A DNA stretch of 64,000 bases, taken from contig NZ_AJXN01000082.1 of the NCBI RefSeq assembly GCF_000286355.1, positions 1 through 64,000 of the forward strand, written 5' to 3'. Under the pieces are notes generated by a model. It made no database searches. It worked only from the letters and a program-made list of their open reading frames with translations, and had not been told where the DNA came from. Shown here one piece after another: positions 9,288 to 20,708 of this stretch. Origin of the DNA: Kocuria atrinae C3-8. Lineage in GTDB: Bacteria; Actinomycetota; Actinomycetes; Actinomycetales; Micrococcaceae. A program made the translations under genes and the position numbers. Positions within the stretch are counted from its first letter, which is position 1. Every line of letters starts with the position of its first letter.

Positions 9288-10440
9288 TCAGCCGTTCAAG
9301 GTCGAGGCTAGTTCTGAAGCTACCGTGTGTCCCACCTCACGGAGTAACCGGGGTGCTTCACGCATGGATGTCTGAGCGTCCGGAGCTAGGTCGGAGAGAG
9401 CGTGAGTTGCGCGGAAGCCCGTGTCTTCCAGCGTCTTGCGGTCCAGGGTGGTGCGGCCACACACGGCGATCACGGGCACGTCATGGGCTTGCCCGACCTT
9501 GAGCACACCCACCGGGGTCTTGCCGCCCAGGGATTGTTCGTCCAGGCTGCCTTCGCCGGTGATCAGCAGGTCTGCGCCGGTCACGGCATCGTCCAGGTTG
9601 ACCAGATCGAGGACGACGTCGATCCCAGGCCTTCGCGTCGCATTCAAGACGGCCAGCGCGGCATAGCCCACGCCACCGGCGGCACCGGCACCCGGGGCTT
9701 CCGCGGCGTCGCGCGCCGAATCTCCCAAGGCCTCGGCGAGGACGTCGCGGAAGGTGCCCAGGGCGGCGTCGAGCTCGGACACGTCCTGCTCGGAGGCGCC
9801 CTTCTGGGGTCCGAAGACCGCGGCGGCACCGCGCTCGCCGGTGAGCGGGTTGTCCACGTCCGCGGCCAGGATGAACTGTGCGGAGGAAATACCGGGGTGC
9901 AGTCCGGAGACGTCCACGGAGGCCAACTGTGCGAGGGCGGCGCCGCGTCGGGAATCTCGTTGCCCTGGTCGTCCAAGAGGCGGGCGCCCAGGCCGGCGAG
10001 CATGCCCGCGCCGCCGTCCGTGTTGGCGCTGCCGCCCACGCCCAGGATCACCCGGGTGCAGCCGGCGTCGAGTGCGGCGGCGATCAGTTCGCCGGTGCCG
10101 CGACTGGTGGCTTCGCGAGAAGCGAGGATCGGTTCGCCGTTCGCGTCGTGGGGCAGTGCCGCGAGGCCGGAGGCCAGGGACATCTCGACCACGGCGGTGT
10201 CGTCGAGGCGCGCCCAGGCCGCGACCACGGGTTCGCCGATGGGGCCGGTGACCGTGAGGTCGTGGCGCGTGTAGCCGGCGGTGACCGCGGCATCCAACGT
10301 GCCCTCACCGCCGTCGGCCACGGCAGAATCGTGACCTGAGCGTCGGGCTGGGCCTCGCGGATCCCGGCAGCGATGTGCTCGGCCGCCTCCTCGGCGCTCA
10401 CCGAGCCCTTGAACTTGTCTGGTGCCACCACAATGCGCAC
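9288..10440 (-). CDS. glxK: Glycerate kinase (GarK/GlxK family), frameshifted
   Basis: Phosphorylates D-glycerate, the end product of the glyoxylate carboligase branch. Marks are RIVVAPDKFKGSVSAEEAA at the N-terminus, MADGGEGTLDA, GVGGSANTDGGAG and the late ADLLITGEGSLDEQSLGGKTP. Two lost bases (near 10320 and 9935) split the frame; restored it is about 384 residues, normal for the family. The start is GTG 10440 with GGAGG five bases upstream. It lies between gcl and allB in the same direction, separated from gcl by a hairpin that may lower its expression. Confidence 0.9.
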
Positions 10441-10470
10441 GAGAACCTCCCGAAAATCTTTAGCTGAACC

Positions 10471-10503
10471 GCGGGCCGCGCACGGATTCCGTGAGCGGCC
10501 CGC
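10471..10503 (-). terminator. Cruciform hairpin between gcl and glxK
   Basis: GCGGGCCGC (10471-10479) pairs with GCGGCCCGC (10495-10503), and the interior CACGGA-T-TCCGTG is itself palindromic. It could be a partial terminator or mRNA-stability element inside the operon. Confidence 0.5.
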
Positions 10504-10534
10504 GAGGTATCGGACGGAGTAGAACTGTCCGTGA

Positions 10535-12310
10535 TCAGTCGAGCAGGGCGATGGCGGTGGGTGCGTCCACACCGCGTGCCGCCAGCTCCTCGAACTCCAC
10601 CACGTTGTCCAACTCGGTGCCCATGGAGATGTTGGTGACCTTCTCCAAGATGACCTCCACCACCACGGGAACCTGGTGCTCCTGAGCCAACGAGTTGGCC
10701 TCGGAGAACGCGTCCTGCAGCTTGTCGGGATCGGTCACGCGCACGGCCTTGCAGCCCAAGCCCTCGACCACCTTGATGTGGTCCACACCGTATCCCTGGG
10801 TCTCCGGGGAGTTGATGTTGTCGAAGGCCAGCGACACGTTCTGTTCCATCTTGAACCCGCGCTGGGACTGACGGATCAGACCCAGGTAGGAGTTGTTCAC
10901 GACCACGTGGATGTAGGGCAGGTTGAACTGCGCGCCCACGGCCAATTCCTCGATCATGAACTGGAAGTCGTAGTCACCGGACAGCGCCACCACGGTCTCA
11001 CCGGGCTTGCCGCGCACCACACCCAGGGCGGCCGGACCGGTCCAACCCAGGGGGCCGGCCTGGCCGGCGTTGATCCACTTGCGCGGACCGTACACGTGCA
11101 GGAACTGGCCACCGGCGATCTGCGACAGACCGATCGTGGACACGAAGGTGACGTCCTGGCCGAAGGCCGAGTTCATCTCTTCGTACACGCGCTGCGGCTT
11201 GATGGGCACCTCGGTGAAGTGCGTCTTGCGCTGGAGCTGGCCCTTGCGCTGGATGCACTCCTTGGCCCACACGCCGTAATCGGGGACGGAGAACTTTTCC
11301 TTACGTTCCTTGGCCACCTCGAGGAGGACGGTCAGAGCGGCGTCGGCGTCGGAGACGATGCCCAGATCCGGCGAGAACACGCGACCGATCTGGGTGGGCT
11401 CGATGTCCACGTGCACAAAGGTGCGGCCCTCGGTGTACTTGTCGATGGAACCGGTGTGGCGGTTGGCCCAACGGTTACCGATACCCAGGACGAAGTCCGA
11501 GGCCAGGAACGACTCGTTGCCGTACCGGTGCGAGGTCTGCAGCCCCACCATGCCGGCCATCAACGGATGATCGTCGGGAATGGCGCCCCAGCCCATCAGG
11601 GTGGGGATCACGGGAACATCGAGCACCTCGGCCAGCTCGACCAGCTTTTCGGAGGCGTTGGCGTTGATGATGCCGCCACCGGCCACGATCAGCGGACGCT
11701 CGGAGGCGAACAGCATGTCCAGGGCGCGCTCGGCCTGGGCACGGGTGGCCGCGGGCTTGGCCACGGGCAGGGGCTCGTAGAGGTCGATGTCGAACTCGAT
11801 CTCGGCCAACTGCACATCCAGGGGCAGGTCGATCAGCACCGGACCGGGGCGGCCCGAACGCATCTCGTGGAACGCTCGCGCGAAGGTGCCCGGAATCTGA
11901 CCCGGCTCCAGCACGGTCACGGCCATCTTGGTCACCGGCTTGGCGATCGAGGCGATGTCCACGGCCTGGAAATCTTCCTTGTGCAGCTTGGCCACCGGAG
12001 CCTGACCGGTGATGCACAGGATCGGCACCGAGTCAGCGATCGCGGCGTAGAGGCCGGTGATCATGTCGGTGCCCGCGGGGCCCGAGGTGCCCACGCAGAT
12101 ACCGATGTTGCCGGGAGCGGCACGGGTGTAACCGTCGGCCATGTGCGAGGCACCCTCGACGTGGCGGGCCAGCGTGTGGCGGATACCGCCGTCGTTACGC
12201 ATGGCTGAATAGAACGGGTTGATGGCCGCACCGGGCAAACCGAACGCCTCGGTTGCGCCTTCCTTCTTCAGGATGGCGACAATGGCGTCCACCGTACGCA
12301 TCTTGGTCAT
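10535..12310 (-). CDS. gcl: Glyoxylate carboligase (tartronate-semialdehyde synthase)
   Basis: A ThDP enzyme joining two glyoxylates to tartronate semialdehyde and CO2. The 591-residue frame is intact. It starts with [18 protein letters not shown] and has the Gcl-specific [18 protein letters not shown], in which Val replaces the catalytic Glu of other ThDP enzymes. It also has the FAD-binding middle domain and the GDYDFQFM...[15 protein letters not shown] ThDP/Mg2+ site. It is preceded by garR and hyi in the same direction. Length, motifs and neighbours all agree. Confidence 0.96.
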   Translation of the reverse strand: MTKMRTVDAIVAILKKEGATEAFGLPGAAINPFYSAMRNDGGIRHTLARHVEGASHMADGYTRAAPGNIGICVGTSGPAGTDMITGLYAAIADSVPILCITGQAPVAKLHKEDFQAVDIASIAKPVTKMAVTVLEPGQIPGTFARAFHEMRSGRPGPVLIDLPLDVQLAEIEFDIDLYEPLPVAKPAATRAQAERALDMLFASERPLIVAGGGIINANASEKLVELAEVLDVPVIPTLMGWGAIPDDHPLMAGMVGLQTSHRYGNESFLASDFVLGIGNRWANRHTGSIDKYTEGRTFVHVDIEPTQIGRVFSPDLGIVSDADAALTVLLEVAKERKEKFSVPDYGVWAKECIQRKGQLQRKTHFTEVPIKPQRVYEEMNSAFGQDVTFVSTIGLSQIAGGQFLHVYGPRKWINAGQAGPLGWTGPAALGVVRGKPGETVVALSGDYDFQFMIEELAVGAQFNLPYIHVVVNNSYLGLIRQSQRGFKMEQNVSLAFDNINSPETQGYGVDHIKVVEGLGCKAVRVTDPDKLQDAFSEANSLAQEHQVPVVVEVILEKVTNISMGTELDNVVEFEELAARGVDAPTAIALLD

Positions 12311-12364
12311 GATGTTCTCCTTGAAATCTTGTGTCAGACCGCCGTGCCCGCGTGGGCCGGGGAA

Positions 12365-13247
12365 TTACTTCTTGTCGCCGCCGGACAGTTCATTGGCGAG
12401 CTTGAACAGACCCGAGTGGTCCAGGCCGCCGTCGCCGCGGGCGACCAGAGCGGAGACCAACTGGGCGACGACAGCGCCCAACGGGATGGTGACGCCGGCC
12501 TCGCGTGCGGCGGCGGTGACGATGCCCATGTCCTTGTTGTGCAGGGCCAGGCGGAAACCGGGATCGAAGTTGCGATCGAGCATCTTCTGTCCCTTCTGAT
12601 CGAGAACCTTGGAGCCGGCCAGGCCGCCACCGAGGACCTTGAGAGCGGCGTCCGTATCAACGCCGTAGGCCTCCAGGAACACGACCGACTCGGCGAGCAA
12701 CTGGATGTTGCCAGCAACGATGAGCTGGTTGGCGGCCTTGACCGTCTGGCCGGAGCCGGAGGGGCCCACGTGCACGATGGTCTTGCCCACGCCGTTGAGG
12801 ACTTCCTGGGCGGCCTCGAAATCGGTGGCCTCGCCGCCGACCATGATGGACAGGGCGGCGTCGATCGCGCCTGTTCGCCACCGGAGACGGGAGCGTCCAA
12901 GGGGCGGATGCCGGCCTTGCGGGCGGCGTCGGCCAGGTTCACGGCCACGTCCGGGCGGATGGTGGACGCATCGATCCACAGGGCACCCTGCGGGGCGTTG
13001 GCGAACACGCCGTCCTCGCCCTCGACACGGCCTGAACGTCCGGGGAGTCCGGAACCATGGTGATGATCACCTCGGCGTCCTTGACGGCCTCGGCCACGGA
13101 ACCGGCAGCGGTGCCGCCGGCCTGGGCGAGCTCCTGAGCCTTTTCGGGGGAGCGGTTGTAACCGGTCACCTCGTGGCCTGCGGTGACGAGGTTCTTGGCC
13201 ATGGGAAGGCCCATGATGCCCAATCCGATAACAGCAACCTTGGTCAT
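12365..13247 (-). CDS. garR: 2-hydroxy-3-oxopropionate (tartronate semialdehyde) reductase, frameshifted
   Basis: Beta-hydroxyacid dehydrogenase reducing tartronate semialdehyde to D-glycerate with NAD(P)H. It has the Rossmann GLGIMGLPMAKNL at the N-terminus, DAPVSGGE substrate loop, GPSGSGQTVKAANQLIVAG with the catalytic lysine, and FRLALHNKDMGI. Lost bases near 13026 and 12870 split it into three pieces; restored it is about 294 residues, the usual size. It lies between hyi and gcl; together the three make the glycerate pathway from glyoxylate. Confidence 0.93.
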
Positions 13248-13332
13248 GATGTTCTCCTTAGAAGTTCTGCGGTGATCCGCGGGTGTAGCTGGTGTTCTGT
13301 GGTTCGTTGTTTCCGAGGGCGATGCGGCCGGA

Positions 13333-14117
13333 TCAGGCGCGCTTCTCGCGGGGCAGCCACGCGAAGGGATCCTCCTGCGAAGCCTTGTACTCCAGGCCGA
13401 TCACGCCGTCGTAGCCGAGTTCACGGGAGCGGTCGATCCACTTCTCGAGCGGCAACTCGCCGGTGCCGGGCTCGTTGCGGCCGGGGTTGTCGGCGATCTG
13501 GATGTGACCGAAGTCAGCGGCGTGGTCCTCGATGACGCGCTCCACGTCGTCACCGTTGACGGCCAAGTGGTAGAAGTCGGCCAGCAGCTTGACGTTGTCG
13601 CGGCCCACCTTCTCGATGATGGCCAGGGCGTCCGCAGCGGTCTTGAGCGGGTAGCCTCGGTGCCGGAAACGGGCTCGAGCAGCACGACACCGCCCAGGGG
13701 AGCCACGGCATCCGCGGCGCGCTGCAGGTTTTCGACGCCGATCCGGTCTTGTTCAGCGGCGTCCTCATCGTCCAGACGGTTGCCGTAGAGCGCGTTGAAC
13801 GCCTTGCAGCCGGTGGCCTGGGCGATCTTCACCACGGCGTCGATATTGGCCTGGAACTCTTCCGAACGCGCGGGCTGGGAGAGCACACCGCGCTCGCCGC
13901 CGGGCATGTCACCGGCGTAGAAGTTCAAACCGGTCAGTTGGACGCCCGCGTTCTTGAGCGCGTCCACGAAGTCCTGGATCTCTGCATCCGTGGGGGTGGG
14001 CGTGGGGAACGGCCACCAGAACTCGGCGCGCGTGAAACCTGCGGAGGTCACGGCCTGCGGGCGGTCGTTGATCGGCAGGTCGGTCAGCAAGATCGAAGAG
14101 TTGACGGTGTAGCTCAC
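13333..14117 (-). CDS. hyi: Hydroxypyruvate isomerase, frameshifted
   Basis: TIM-barrel (AP-endonuclease-2 fold) isomerase interconverting hydroxypyruvate and tartronate semialdehyde, typical partner of gcl. N-terminal MSYTVNSSILLTDLP, AEFWWPFP, the metal-site Glu in VVLLEPVSG, LLADFYHLAVNGDD, HIQIADNPGRNEPGTGE and YDGVIGLEYKA are visible. One lost base near 13655 splits it; restored it is about 262 residues. First gene of the minus-strand operon, divergent from the permease across an intergenic region with an IclR-like palindrome. Confidence 0.93.
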
Positions 14118-14167
14118 GGTTTTCCTCCTGTGTGGCGGCCCATCGCGGGTGCCCGTCTTTCGGATTG

Positions 14168-14183
14168 TGGAAGTTAAGTTCTA
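14168..14183. promoter_or_regulatory. IclR-type operator candidate (hyi / permease)
   Basis: A 16-bp imperfect palindrome TGGAA-N6-TTCTA in the divergent promoter region, preceded by ATTG as at the 22215 site (ATTGTGGAA in both). It differs from the TGGAAA-N4-TTTCCA form mainly in the right half. Confidence 0.5.
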
Positions 14184-14332
14184 TCTGGTGAAAACGTTAG
14201 GTTAGAATGTGACCTACGTCAACCTTTGGTGTGAGATGTTTCTGTCTGCGTCTCCCGCCCACCGGTGGAGCACATATCGGGCCAGGTCATCAGGCCGCGT
14301 CCAGAGAACGACTCATCACCTAAGGAGGGGAT

Positions 14333-15877
14333 ATGGCCACTGACGAGACCGCTCTGTCACGCGAACGTGCCGCCGGACGCCCGGAATTCGACCACGTATA
14401 TTCGCCCGGCACGGTTCAGACCGAACCGCCGCCCATCACCAGCGACCGGCTCTACAACGTGGATCTGGCCCCCACGCGCAGGGAAGGTCGCACGTGGAAC
14501 GCGTACAGCATCTTCACGTTGTGGGCCAACGATGTGCACTCGTTGGGCAACTACTCATTCGCCATCGGGCTCTTCGCACTCGGACTCGGGGCGTGGCAGG
14601 TGCTCACGGCTTTGGGTGTTGGCGCGCTGCTGTTGTTCTTCCTGCTGTGCCTGTCCGGATTCATGGGTTACAAGACCGGTGTTCCGTATCCGGTGATGAG
14701 CCGCATCTCCTTCGGTGTGCACGGCGCGCAGTTGCCGGCCGCGGTGCGCGGAATTGTTGCCATTGCCTGGTTCGGCATTCAGACCTACCTGGCCTCGGTG
14801 GTGCTACGCGTGATGCTCATTGCCCTGTGGCCGGGGCTGGCGCCGTTGGACTCCAACGACGTCCTGGGGCTCTCCACTCTGGGGTGGATCAGCTTTGTGG
14901 CTTTGTGGATCATTCAGGTGATCATCGTTTGCTACGGCATGGAGATGATTCGCCGGTACGAGGCCATGGCCGGTCCGATCATCCTGGTCACCTTTGTGGC
15001 GTTGGCCGTGTGGATGCTGTGGCGCGTGGACTTCTCCATTGCGTGGGCCACCGAGAACCCGTTGACCGGCTGGGAGATGTGGGTTCACATCCTGGGCGGC
15101 GGTGCACTGTGGGTGTCCATCTACGGAACGTTCGTGCTGAACTTCTGTGACTTCACGCGTTCGGCCACCAGCAGGGGCGCGATCGTGAAGGGCAACTTCT
15201 GGGGCATCCCCATCAACATGCTCTTGTTCGGCCTGATCGTGGTGTCCCTGGCCGGTGCGCAGCTGAAGTTGGACGGAACCATCATCACGGCACCGGCGGA
15301 TATCGTTCAGACGATTCCCTCCGTGCCGTTGATCGTGCTGGCCTCCCTGGCGCTGCTGATTCTCACGGTCGCGGTGAACCTGATGGCCAACTTCGTGGCA
15401 CCCACCTACGCGCTGACCAACATGTTCCCCAAGGCGTTGAACTTTTAGAAGGCTGCCATCGTCTCCGCGGTGATCGGACTGATCATCCTGCCCTGGAACC
15501 TGTACAACTCACCCGTGGTGATCGTGTACTTCCTGGGTGGACTGGGTGCCCTGCTGGGCCCGCTGTTCGGCATCATCATGGTCGACTACTGGATCATCCG
15601 CCGCTCCAAGGTCAACGTTCCGCAGCTCTACATCGACACCAATGACGGCGCGTACTACTACCGCAAGGGTGTGAATCCACGAGCGATTGCGGCGTTCATC
15701 CCCTCATCGCTGGCATCCCTGGCCGTGGCACTGCTTCCGTTCTTCGCCGGAGCCAGCGAGTTCTCGTGGTTCATCGGCGCCGCACTGGGCGCGATCTGCT
15801 ACTTGATCACCGCCAAGAAACGCGTGGAATACACCGATCAGCACGGCGAGGCCATCGCCGTGGCCACCACCCACTGA
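14333..15877 (+). pseudogene. pucI: NCS1-family allantoin permease with an in-frame TAG
   Basis: Nucleobase:cation symporter-1 transporter, about 514 residues and 12 membrane segments, with YNVDLAPTRREGRTWNAYSIF, NDVHSLGNYSFAIGL and the later FGIIMVDYWIIRR. AAGGAGGGG precedes ATG 14333. TAG at 15446-15448 interrupts the same frame after NMFPKALNF, and the next codons (KAAIVSAVIGLIILPW) continue a normal NCS1 protein. Unlike the other breaks here this is a substitution, probably from AAG or CAG, so it may be a true nonsense mutation or a base error. Context (racemase next, allantoin genes around) supports allantoin uptake. Confidence 0.78.
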
Positions 15878-15896
15878 CCTTGAATAGGAGAACACC

Positions 15897-16614
15897 ATGC
15901 GCATTTTGACGGTCAACGTGAACACCACGGAGTCCATGACGGAATCGATTGCGGAGTCGGCACGAAAAGTGGCCGAGTCCGGCGTCGAGATTGTGGGACT
16001 GACCCCGCGTTTCGGGCGCCCTCGTGTGAAGGCAACATGGAGTCCTACCTGGCCGCGGTGGGCGTCATGGACGCCGTGCTCAGCTACGACCAGCCCTTCG
16101 ACGCCGTGATTCAGGCCGGTTTCGGCGAACACGGCCGCGAAGGCCTACAGGAGCTGTTGGAGCAACCGGTCGTGGACATCACCGAGGCCGCCGCGTCCAT
16201 GGCGACGTTCGTGGGGCGCAGCTATTCGGTGGTGACCACCCTGGACCGCACGGTTCCCCTCATCGAGGACCGGCTGCAGCTGGCGGGTCTCATGGATCGC
16301 TGTGCGTCCGTGCGGGCATCCAACACATCGGTGCTGGATCTGGAAGCGGATGAGAACGCCGCGATCCAGTCCATCGTGGCCGAGGCCCAGCGGGCCATCG
16401 ACGACGATCGTGCGGAGGTCATCGTGCTCGGCTGCGGCGGTATGGCGGCACTGGAAGCCGCCGTGCGTGAACAGTGCGGTGTGCCCGTGGTGGACGGAGT
16501 CGCCGCCGCGGTGACCATCGCACAATCCTCGTGCGCCTGGGACTCACCACGTCCAAGTCCCGCACCTACGCATCTCCGCTGCCCAAGGACCTCAAGGGCT
16601 TCCCGCTGAGCTGA
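15897..16614 (+). CDS. Allantoin/hydantoin racemase, frameshifted
   Basis: Asp/Glu racemase-superfamily protein that interconverts allantoin (or hydantoin) enantiomers. It starts MRILTVNVNTTESMT with the family NPN-like motif changed to NVN. The two catalytic cysteines appear in the restored FGAPSCEGN and in VLGCGGM. Lost bases at about 16014 and 16527 split it; restored it is about 239 residues and ends KDLKGFPLS at 16614. It begins 19 bases after the permease with a GGAGAA ribosome site, so the two form an operon. Confidence 0.88.
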
Positions 16615-16645
16615 GCAAGCTGAGCGCTCTCGCCCGGGAATGGAA

Positions 16646-16697
16646 TAAGGTTCCTTATCCCCGATTCCAGTGCGGAAATCGGGGATAAGGAACCTTA
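16646..16697. terminator. Perfect 21-bp stem, bidirectional terminator
   Basis: Bases 16646-16666 are exactly complementary to 16677-16697 with a 10-base loop. It sits between the racemase (+) and allE (-) 3' ends, so it probably ends both transcripts. Confidence 0.85.
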
Positions 16698-16729
16698 AAC
16701 CTTCAACGGCAAACCGTCAGCAGTCGAGA

Positions 16730-17587
16730 TCAGCGCCCCGCATGCCCTCCCAGGGACAGGGGAGCGTGCCGGTTGACGTCTTTGTACAGCAAGTAGCGGA
16801 AGGGCCTGGGCCCACCGGCGTAGCAGGCCTGCGGGCAGAAGGCGCGCAGCCACATGAAGTCGCCCTCCTGCACCTCGACCCAGTCCTCGTTGAGGCGGTA
16901 CACGGCCTGGCCCTCCAACACGTAGAGCCCGTGTTCCATCACGTGGGTCTCCGCGAACGGGATGATCCCGCCGGGCTGGAACGTCACGATGGTCACGTGC
17001 ATGTCGTGGCGCACGTCCGCCGGGTCCACGAACCGCGAGGTGGCCCAGCGGCCCTCGGTGCCGGGCATGGGCGTGGGTTCCACGTCCTGCTCGTTGGTCA
17101 CGAAGGATTCCGGCTTCTCGATGCCCGCGACCTTCTGGTAGCGCTTACGCACCCACATGAAGCGGACTTCCTCGGAACCGCGGTTGTGCACGGTCCACGT
17201 CTCCCCGGGGGAGATGAATGCGTAACCACCGGGGTTGAGAGTGTGGATGTCATCGTCACCGGGCTCGTCACCCAGGGTCAGCTCGAGCGAACCTTCCATG
17301 ACGAACAGCACCGATTCCGCATCCGGGTCCTCCTCGGGCTTGTCCGAACCGCCGCCGGGGGAGACCTCCATGAGGTACTGCGAGAACGTCTCCGCGAAAC
17401 CGGTCAGCGGTCGCGCGAGCACCCACAGCCGAGTGCCCTCCCAGAACGGCAGGAACGACGTCACGATGTCCCGCTGCGTGCCCCGCGGAATCACCGCGTA
17501 GGCCTCCTTGAACATGGCCCGGTCGGTCAGCAGGTCGGTCTGCGGCGGTTGGCCACCGTGGGTGGCCCAGTACGTGCGTTCGCTCAT
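16730..17587 (-). CDS. allE: (S)-ureidoglycine aminohydrolase
   Basis: Bicupin Mn2+ enzyme releasing ammonia from (S)-ureidoglycine to give (S)-ureidoglycolate. The frame is intact, 285 residues. The C-terminal cupin holds the metal ligands in ETHVMEHGLYVLEGQAVYRLN and the late FCPQACYAGG; the N-terminal cupin has ESVLFVMEGSLELTLG. The start ATG overlaps the stop of the upstream gene (ATGA at 17584-17587), which means translational coupling. Last gene of the malate synthase-DUF6986-allE operon. Confidence 0.93.
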   Translation of the reverse strand: MSERTYWATHGGQPPQTDLLTDRAMFKEAYAVIPRGTQRDIVTSFLPFWEGTRLWVLARPLTGFAETFSQYLMEVSPGGGSDKPEEDPDAESVLFVMEGSLELTLGDEPGDDDIHTLNPGGYAFISPGETWTVHNRGSEEVRFMWVRKRYQKVAGIEKPESFVTNEQDVEPTPMPGTEGRWATSRFVDPADVRHDMHVTIVTFQPGGIIPFAETHVMEHGLYVLEGQAVYRLNEDWVEVQEGDFMWLRAFCPQACYAGGPRPFRYLLYKDVNRHAPLSLGGHAGR

Positions 17588-19022
17588 CGTGTGTCTCCTG
17601 TTTCAGAATGTTCAGCGTTCGACGCCGCAGCCACGCCCGTCTTCGCAACCGAGCTCACCGTTTCCGGGGTCAAGCCGGAGGCGCGCAGCTCGTCCTCGGT
17701 CACCGCGCCACACAGCGTGCCGCGCAGGATGTAGCGGGCCAGGCACGAGCGGTGGCGGGTTCATCGGCCACATCGGCGGCTTCAATGCCGGGCACCGACC
17801 GACGGGAGTAGACCTCCAGGCGGTGGGCGGCGGCGTCGAACCCGTCGCGGTAGAACGCGTAATTGGTGAGGAAGCGCGTGGGCAGCTGGTGGGCGTGCAG
17901 ATCCCAGCCCTGGTAGTAACCGCGCTCCAACGACCGTCGGACCAGCCGTGCGTGCAGTGCCCAGGAATCGCGGCGCTGTTCGGCATCGCCCACGGGCAAT
18001 TGGTTGGTGGAGCCGTCGGAGAGGTGCACGCCCGTTCCGGCCACTGCCACCTGCATGACGTTCTTGGCGAAGTCCGCGGCGGGGTGCTCCATGGACTGGA
18101 ACTGCGCGGAGATCCCCAGGGACGCCGAGTAGTCGTAGGTGCCGTAGTGCAGCGAGGTGGCGCGGCCCTCGGCAGCGCGCAGCATCGCGGGGATCAGGCA
18201 GGTGCCATCCAGCCCCAGGATCATGGGGGCGGTTTCCATCTGGATTTCGAAGCGCAGTCGGCCGTTCGGCAGATCCAGCGCATCCTCGAGTGCTTGGCAC
18301 GCTTCGACCATGATCTGCACCTGTTCCACGGAGGAAACCTTGGGCAGGGTCAGCACGAGTCCCTCGGGTAAGCCATCCGAACTCACGCCGGCCTCGATCA
18401 AGCCGCCCTCGCGCACCAGGGTGGTGACGAAAACGTCGAGCGAACGCAGTCCGCGGGCCCGGGTTGCCTCTTCGAAGCACTTGAATCGGATGCCCGCGAA
18501 GGCCGGGGCCGGTGCGGAACCATTGGCCCGGTTGATCGCGAATTGCGCCACGGTGCGGGCGGCCTGGGCCGCGGCGGCGTCTTCTTCGCCGTCGGAGCGG
18601 TTGCCGAACCCGTCCTCGAGGTCCAATCGCAGGTCCTCGATCGGCTCGGTCTGCAGCTTGGCGGCCACACGGTCGACGACGTCGCTCATGCCGTCCCCGG
18701 AGAGTCCCGCCAACTCGGCGAGCACCTGGAGTCCACCCGCTTCGTCGGCGGCGGCCTGTGCGGCGCGGCCCCATTCTGCGGGGGTGTTCACGGTGACGAG
18801 GTCGGCCGGGACGTAGCACGTGTGTACGGGTTGGCGGACCCCGGAGTCACCCGGGAAGAACCGTGCGAGGTCAGCATCGGTGCCGGCGAGCACCAGGTCG
18901 GCGCGCTGGTAGAACGTGGTGGGCAGGCTCGCGCCGGCCGGGACGGCCCCCGCCGAGTCGTTGGTAGCGACGTCGGCGGGAGCAGCGGAGGCGACTCGCG
19001 CCCCGAGAATGGATTGTGTCAC
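17584..19022 (-). CDS. DUF6986 HpcH/CitE-like aldolase-fold protein, frameshifted
   Basis: Protein of about 479 residues (one lost base near 17742; restored end ...NAEHSETGDTR). It resembles CitE/HpcH-type PEP-pyruvate aldolase-fold proteins: LRLDLEDGFGNRS is a metal/Asp-Glu segment, FEIQMETAPMILG and LHYGTYDYSASLGI match the barrel strands. It uses a GTG start overlapping the malate synthase stop (GTGA) and its own stop overlaps allE, so all three are co-translated. No reaction is established to my knowledge. A role on ureidoglycolate, glyoxylate or malyl-type substrates is suggested by the neighbours. Confidence 0.75.
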
Positions 19023-20625
19023 TTGGCCCCTTCCATGAGGTCATACGCGGGCAGGGTCAGGAAGTCCGGGTAGTTGTCGCTCAGGACCATGTCGGAGATG
19101 AGCTTTCCGGCCGGGACGAACCACTTCTCGTAGTTCTTCGCGTCGATTTCCTGCTTGAGGACCTCCAGCTGCTCGTCCAGAGCGGCGGAGACCAGCTCGC
19201 GCGTTGCAGTGTTTCCGGTGTCGGTGTAGACCACACCGTTCTTGATCTGCTGCCAGATCTGGGAGCGGGAGATTTCCGCAGTGGCAGCGTCCTCCATGAG
19301 GTTGTGAATGGCCACGGCGCCGTTGCCGGACAACCAGACCGCAATGTAGCGAATGGCCACGTAAAGATTGGCGTTGAGTTCTTCCTCGGTGCGCTGATCG
19401 CCGGCGGAGGGAACGTCCAACAGCTGCTCGGGGGTCACCTCGACCTCCGGGCGCTGGCGGTCCAACTGATTGGGCTTGTCGTTCAGTACGCCGTCGAAGA
19501 TCTCCTTGCACACGGGCACGAGGTCCGGGTGGGCGACCCAGGAGCCGTCGAAACCGTCGTTGGCTTCGCGGGTCTTGTCGTTGCGGACCTTCTCGAAGGC
19601 CGCACGGTTGACTTCTTCGTCCTTGCGGGACGGGATGAAAGCGGCCATGCCACCCATCGCGAAGGCACCGCGCTTGTGGCAGGTCTGCACCAGAAGGTCG
19701 GTGTAGGCGCGCATGAGCGGTGCGGTCATGGTGACCGAGGAGCGGTCGGCCAGGATGAACTTGTCACCGGCGTCACGGAAGTACTTGATGATCGAGAACA
19801 GGTAGTCCCAGCGGCCGGCATTCAAACCGGAGGCGTGATCGCGCAGTTCGTAGAGGATCTCGTCCATCTGGAACGCGGCGGGGATGGTCTCGATGAGCAC
19901 CGTGGCCCGAATGGTGCCGTGTTCGATGCCCAGGTACTCCTCGGCAAAGGTGAACACGTCGTTCCACAGGCGAGCCTCGAGGTAGGACTCCATCTTGGGC
20001 AGGTAGTAGTAGGGGCCCTGGCCATTCTCGATGAGCTGCTTGGCGGTGTGGAAGAAGTGCAGGCCGAAGTCCGTGAGGGAGCCGGAGCCTTCCTTGCCGT
20101 TCACGGTGATGTTGTGCTCGGGAAGGTGCCAGCCGCGCGGGCGGGTCACAACCACGGCGAGCGGCGCGTCCTCGCGCAGCTTGTACTCCTTGCCTCGGGC
20201 GATGTGAAGGCCAGGGTGCCGCGGGCGGCGTCGCGCAGGTTGGCGATCGCGTCGATCTGGTTGGCCCAGCTGGGGCTCGCTGCGTCCTCGAGGTCGGCCA
20301 GCCACACCTTGGCGCCGGAGTTGAGCGCGTTGATGGCCATCTTGGCCGGGGAGGCGGGGCCGGTCATTTCCACGCGGCGGTCCTGCAGTGCCTTGGGAGC
20401 CGGGGCAACCTGCCAGTCACCCTCGCGGACCTCGCGGGTCTCCTCGGGGAAGTCCAGCGTGCCGGTAGAGGCTGCTTGCTCACGAGCGGTCTCGCGCTTG
20501 CCCAGTAGCTCTTCGCGGCGGTCGTTGAACTTCTCGTGCAGCGCCTCGACGAACGCGAGTGCCTCGTCGCTGAGGATCTCGCCGGCCGCGGCCACGTTCT
20601 GCGGGCTGTTGTGGGTAATGGTCAT
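19019..20625 (-). CDS. aceB: Malate synthase A, frameshifted
   Basis: Condenses glyoxylate with acetyl-CoA to malate. TIM-barrel marks are VWLADLEDAASPSWANQ, FTSPEGKEYKLRED (restored across a lost base at 20193), VVVTRPRGWHLPEHNI, ATVLIETIPAAFQMDEILYEL with the Mg2+ Glu, and late ANLYVAIRYIAVWLSGNG. ATG 20625 is chosen for its GGAGG; the frame extends 33 codons upstream without support. About 535 residues, typical of isoform A. It drains glyoxylate from allantoin into central metabolism beside malic enzyme. Confidence 0.95.
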
Positions 20626-20708
20626 GGTTGCCTCCTGGAAAGTACGTGTAGTGCTGGTAGTGCTTGGTCTCGCCGGTATCGCTGCGTTGCGCTCGAAGCG
20701 GCGGGTGG

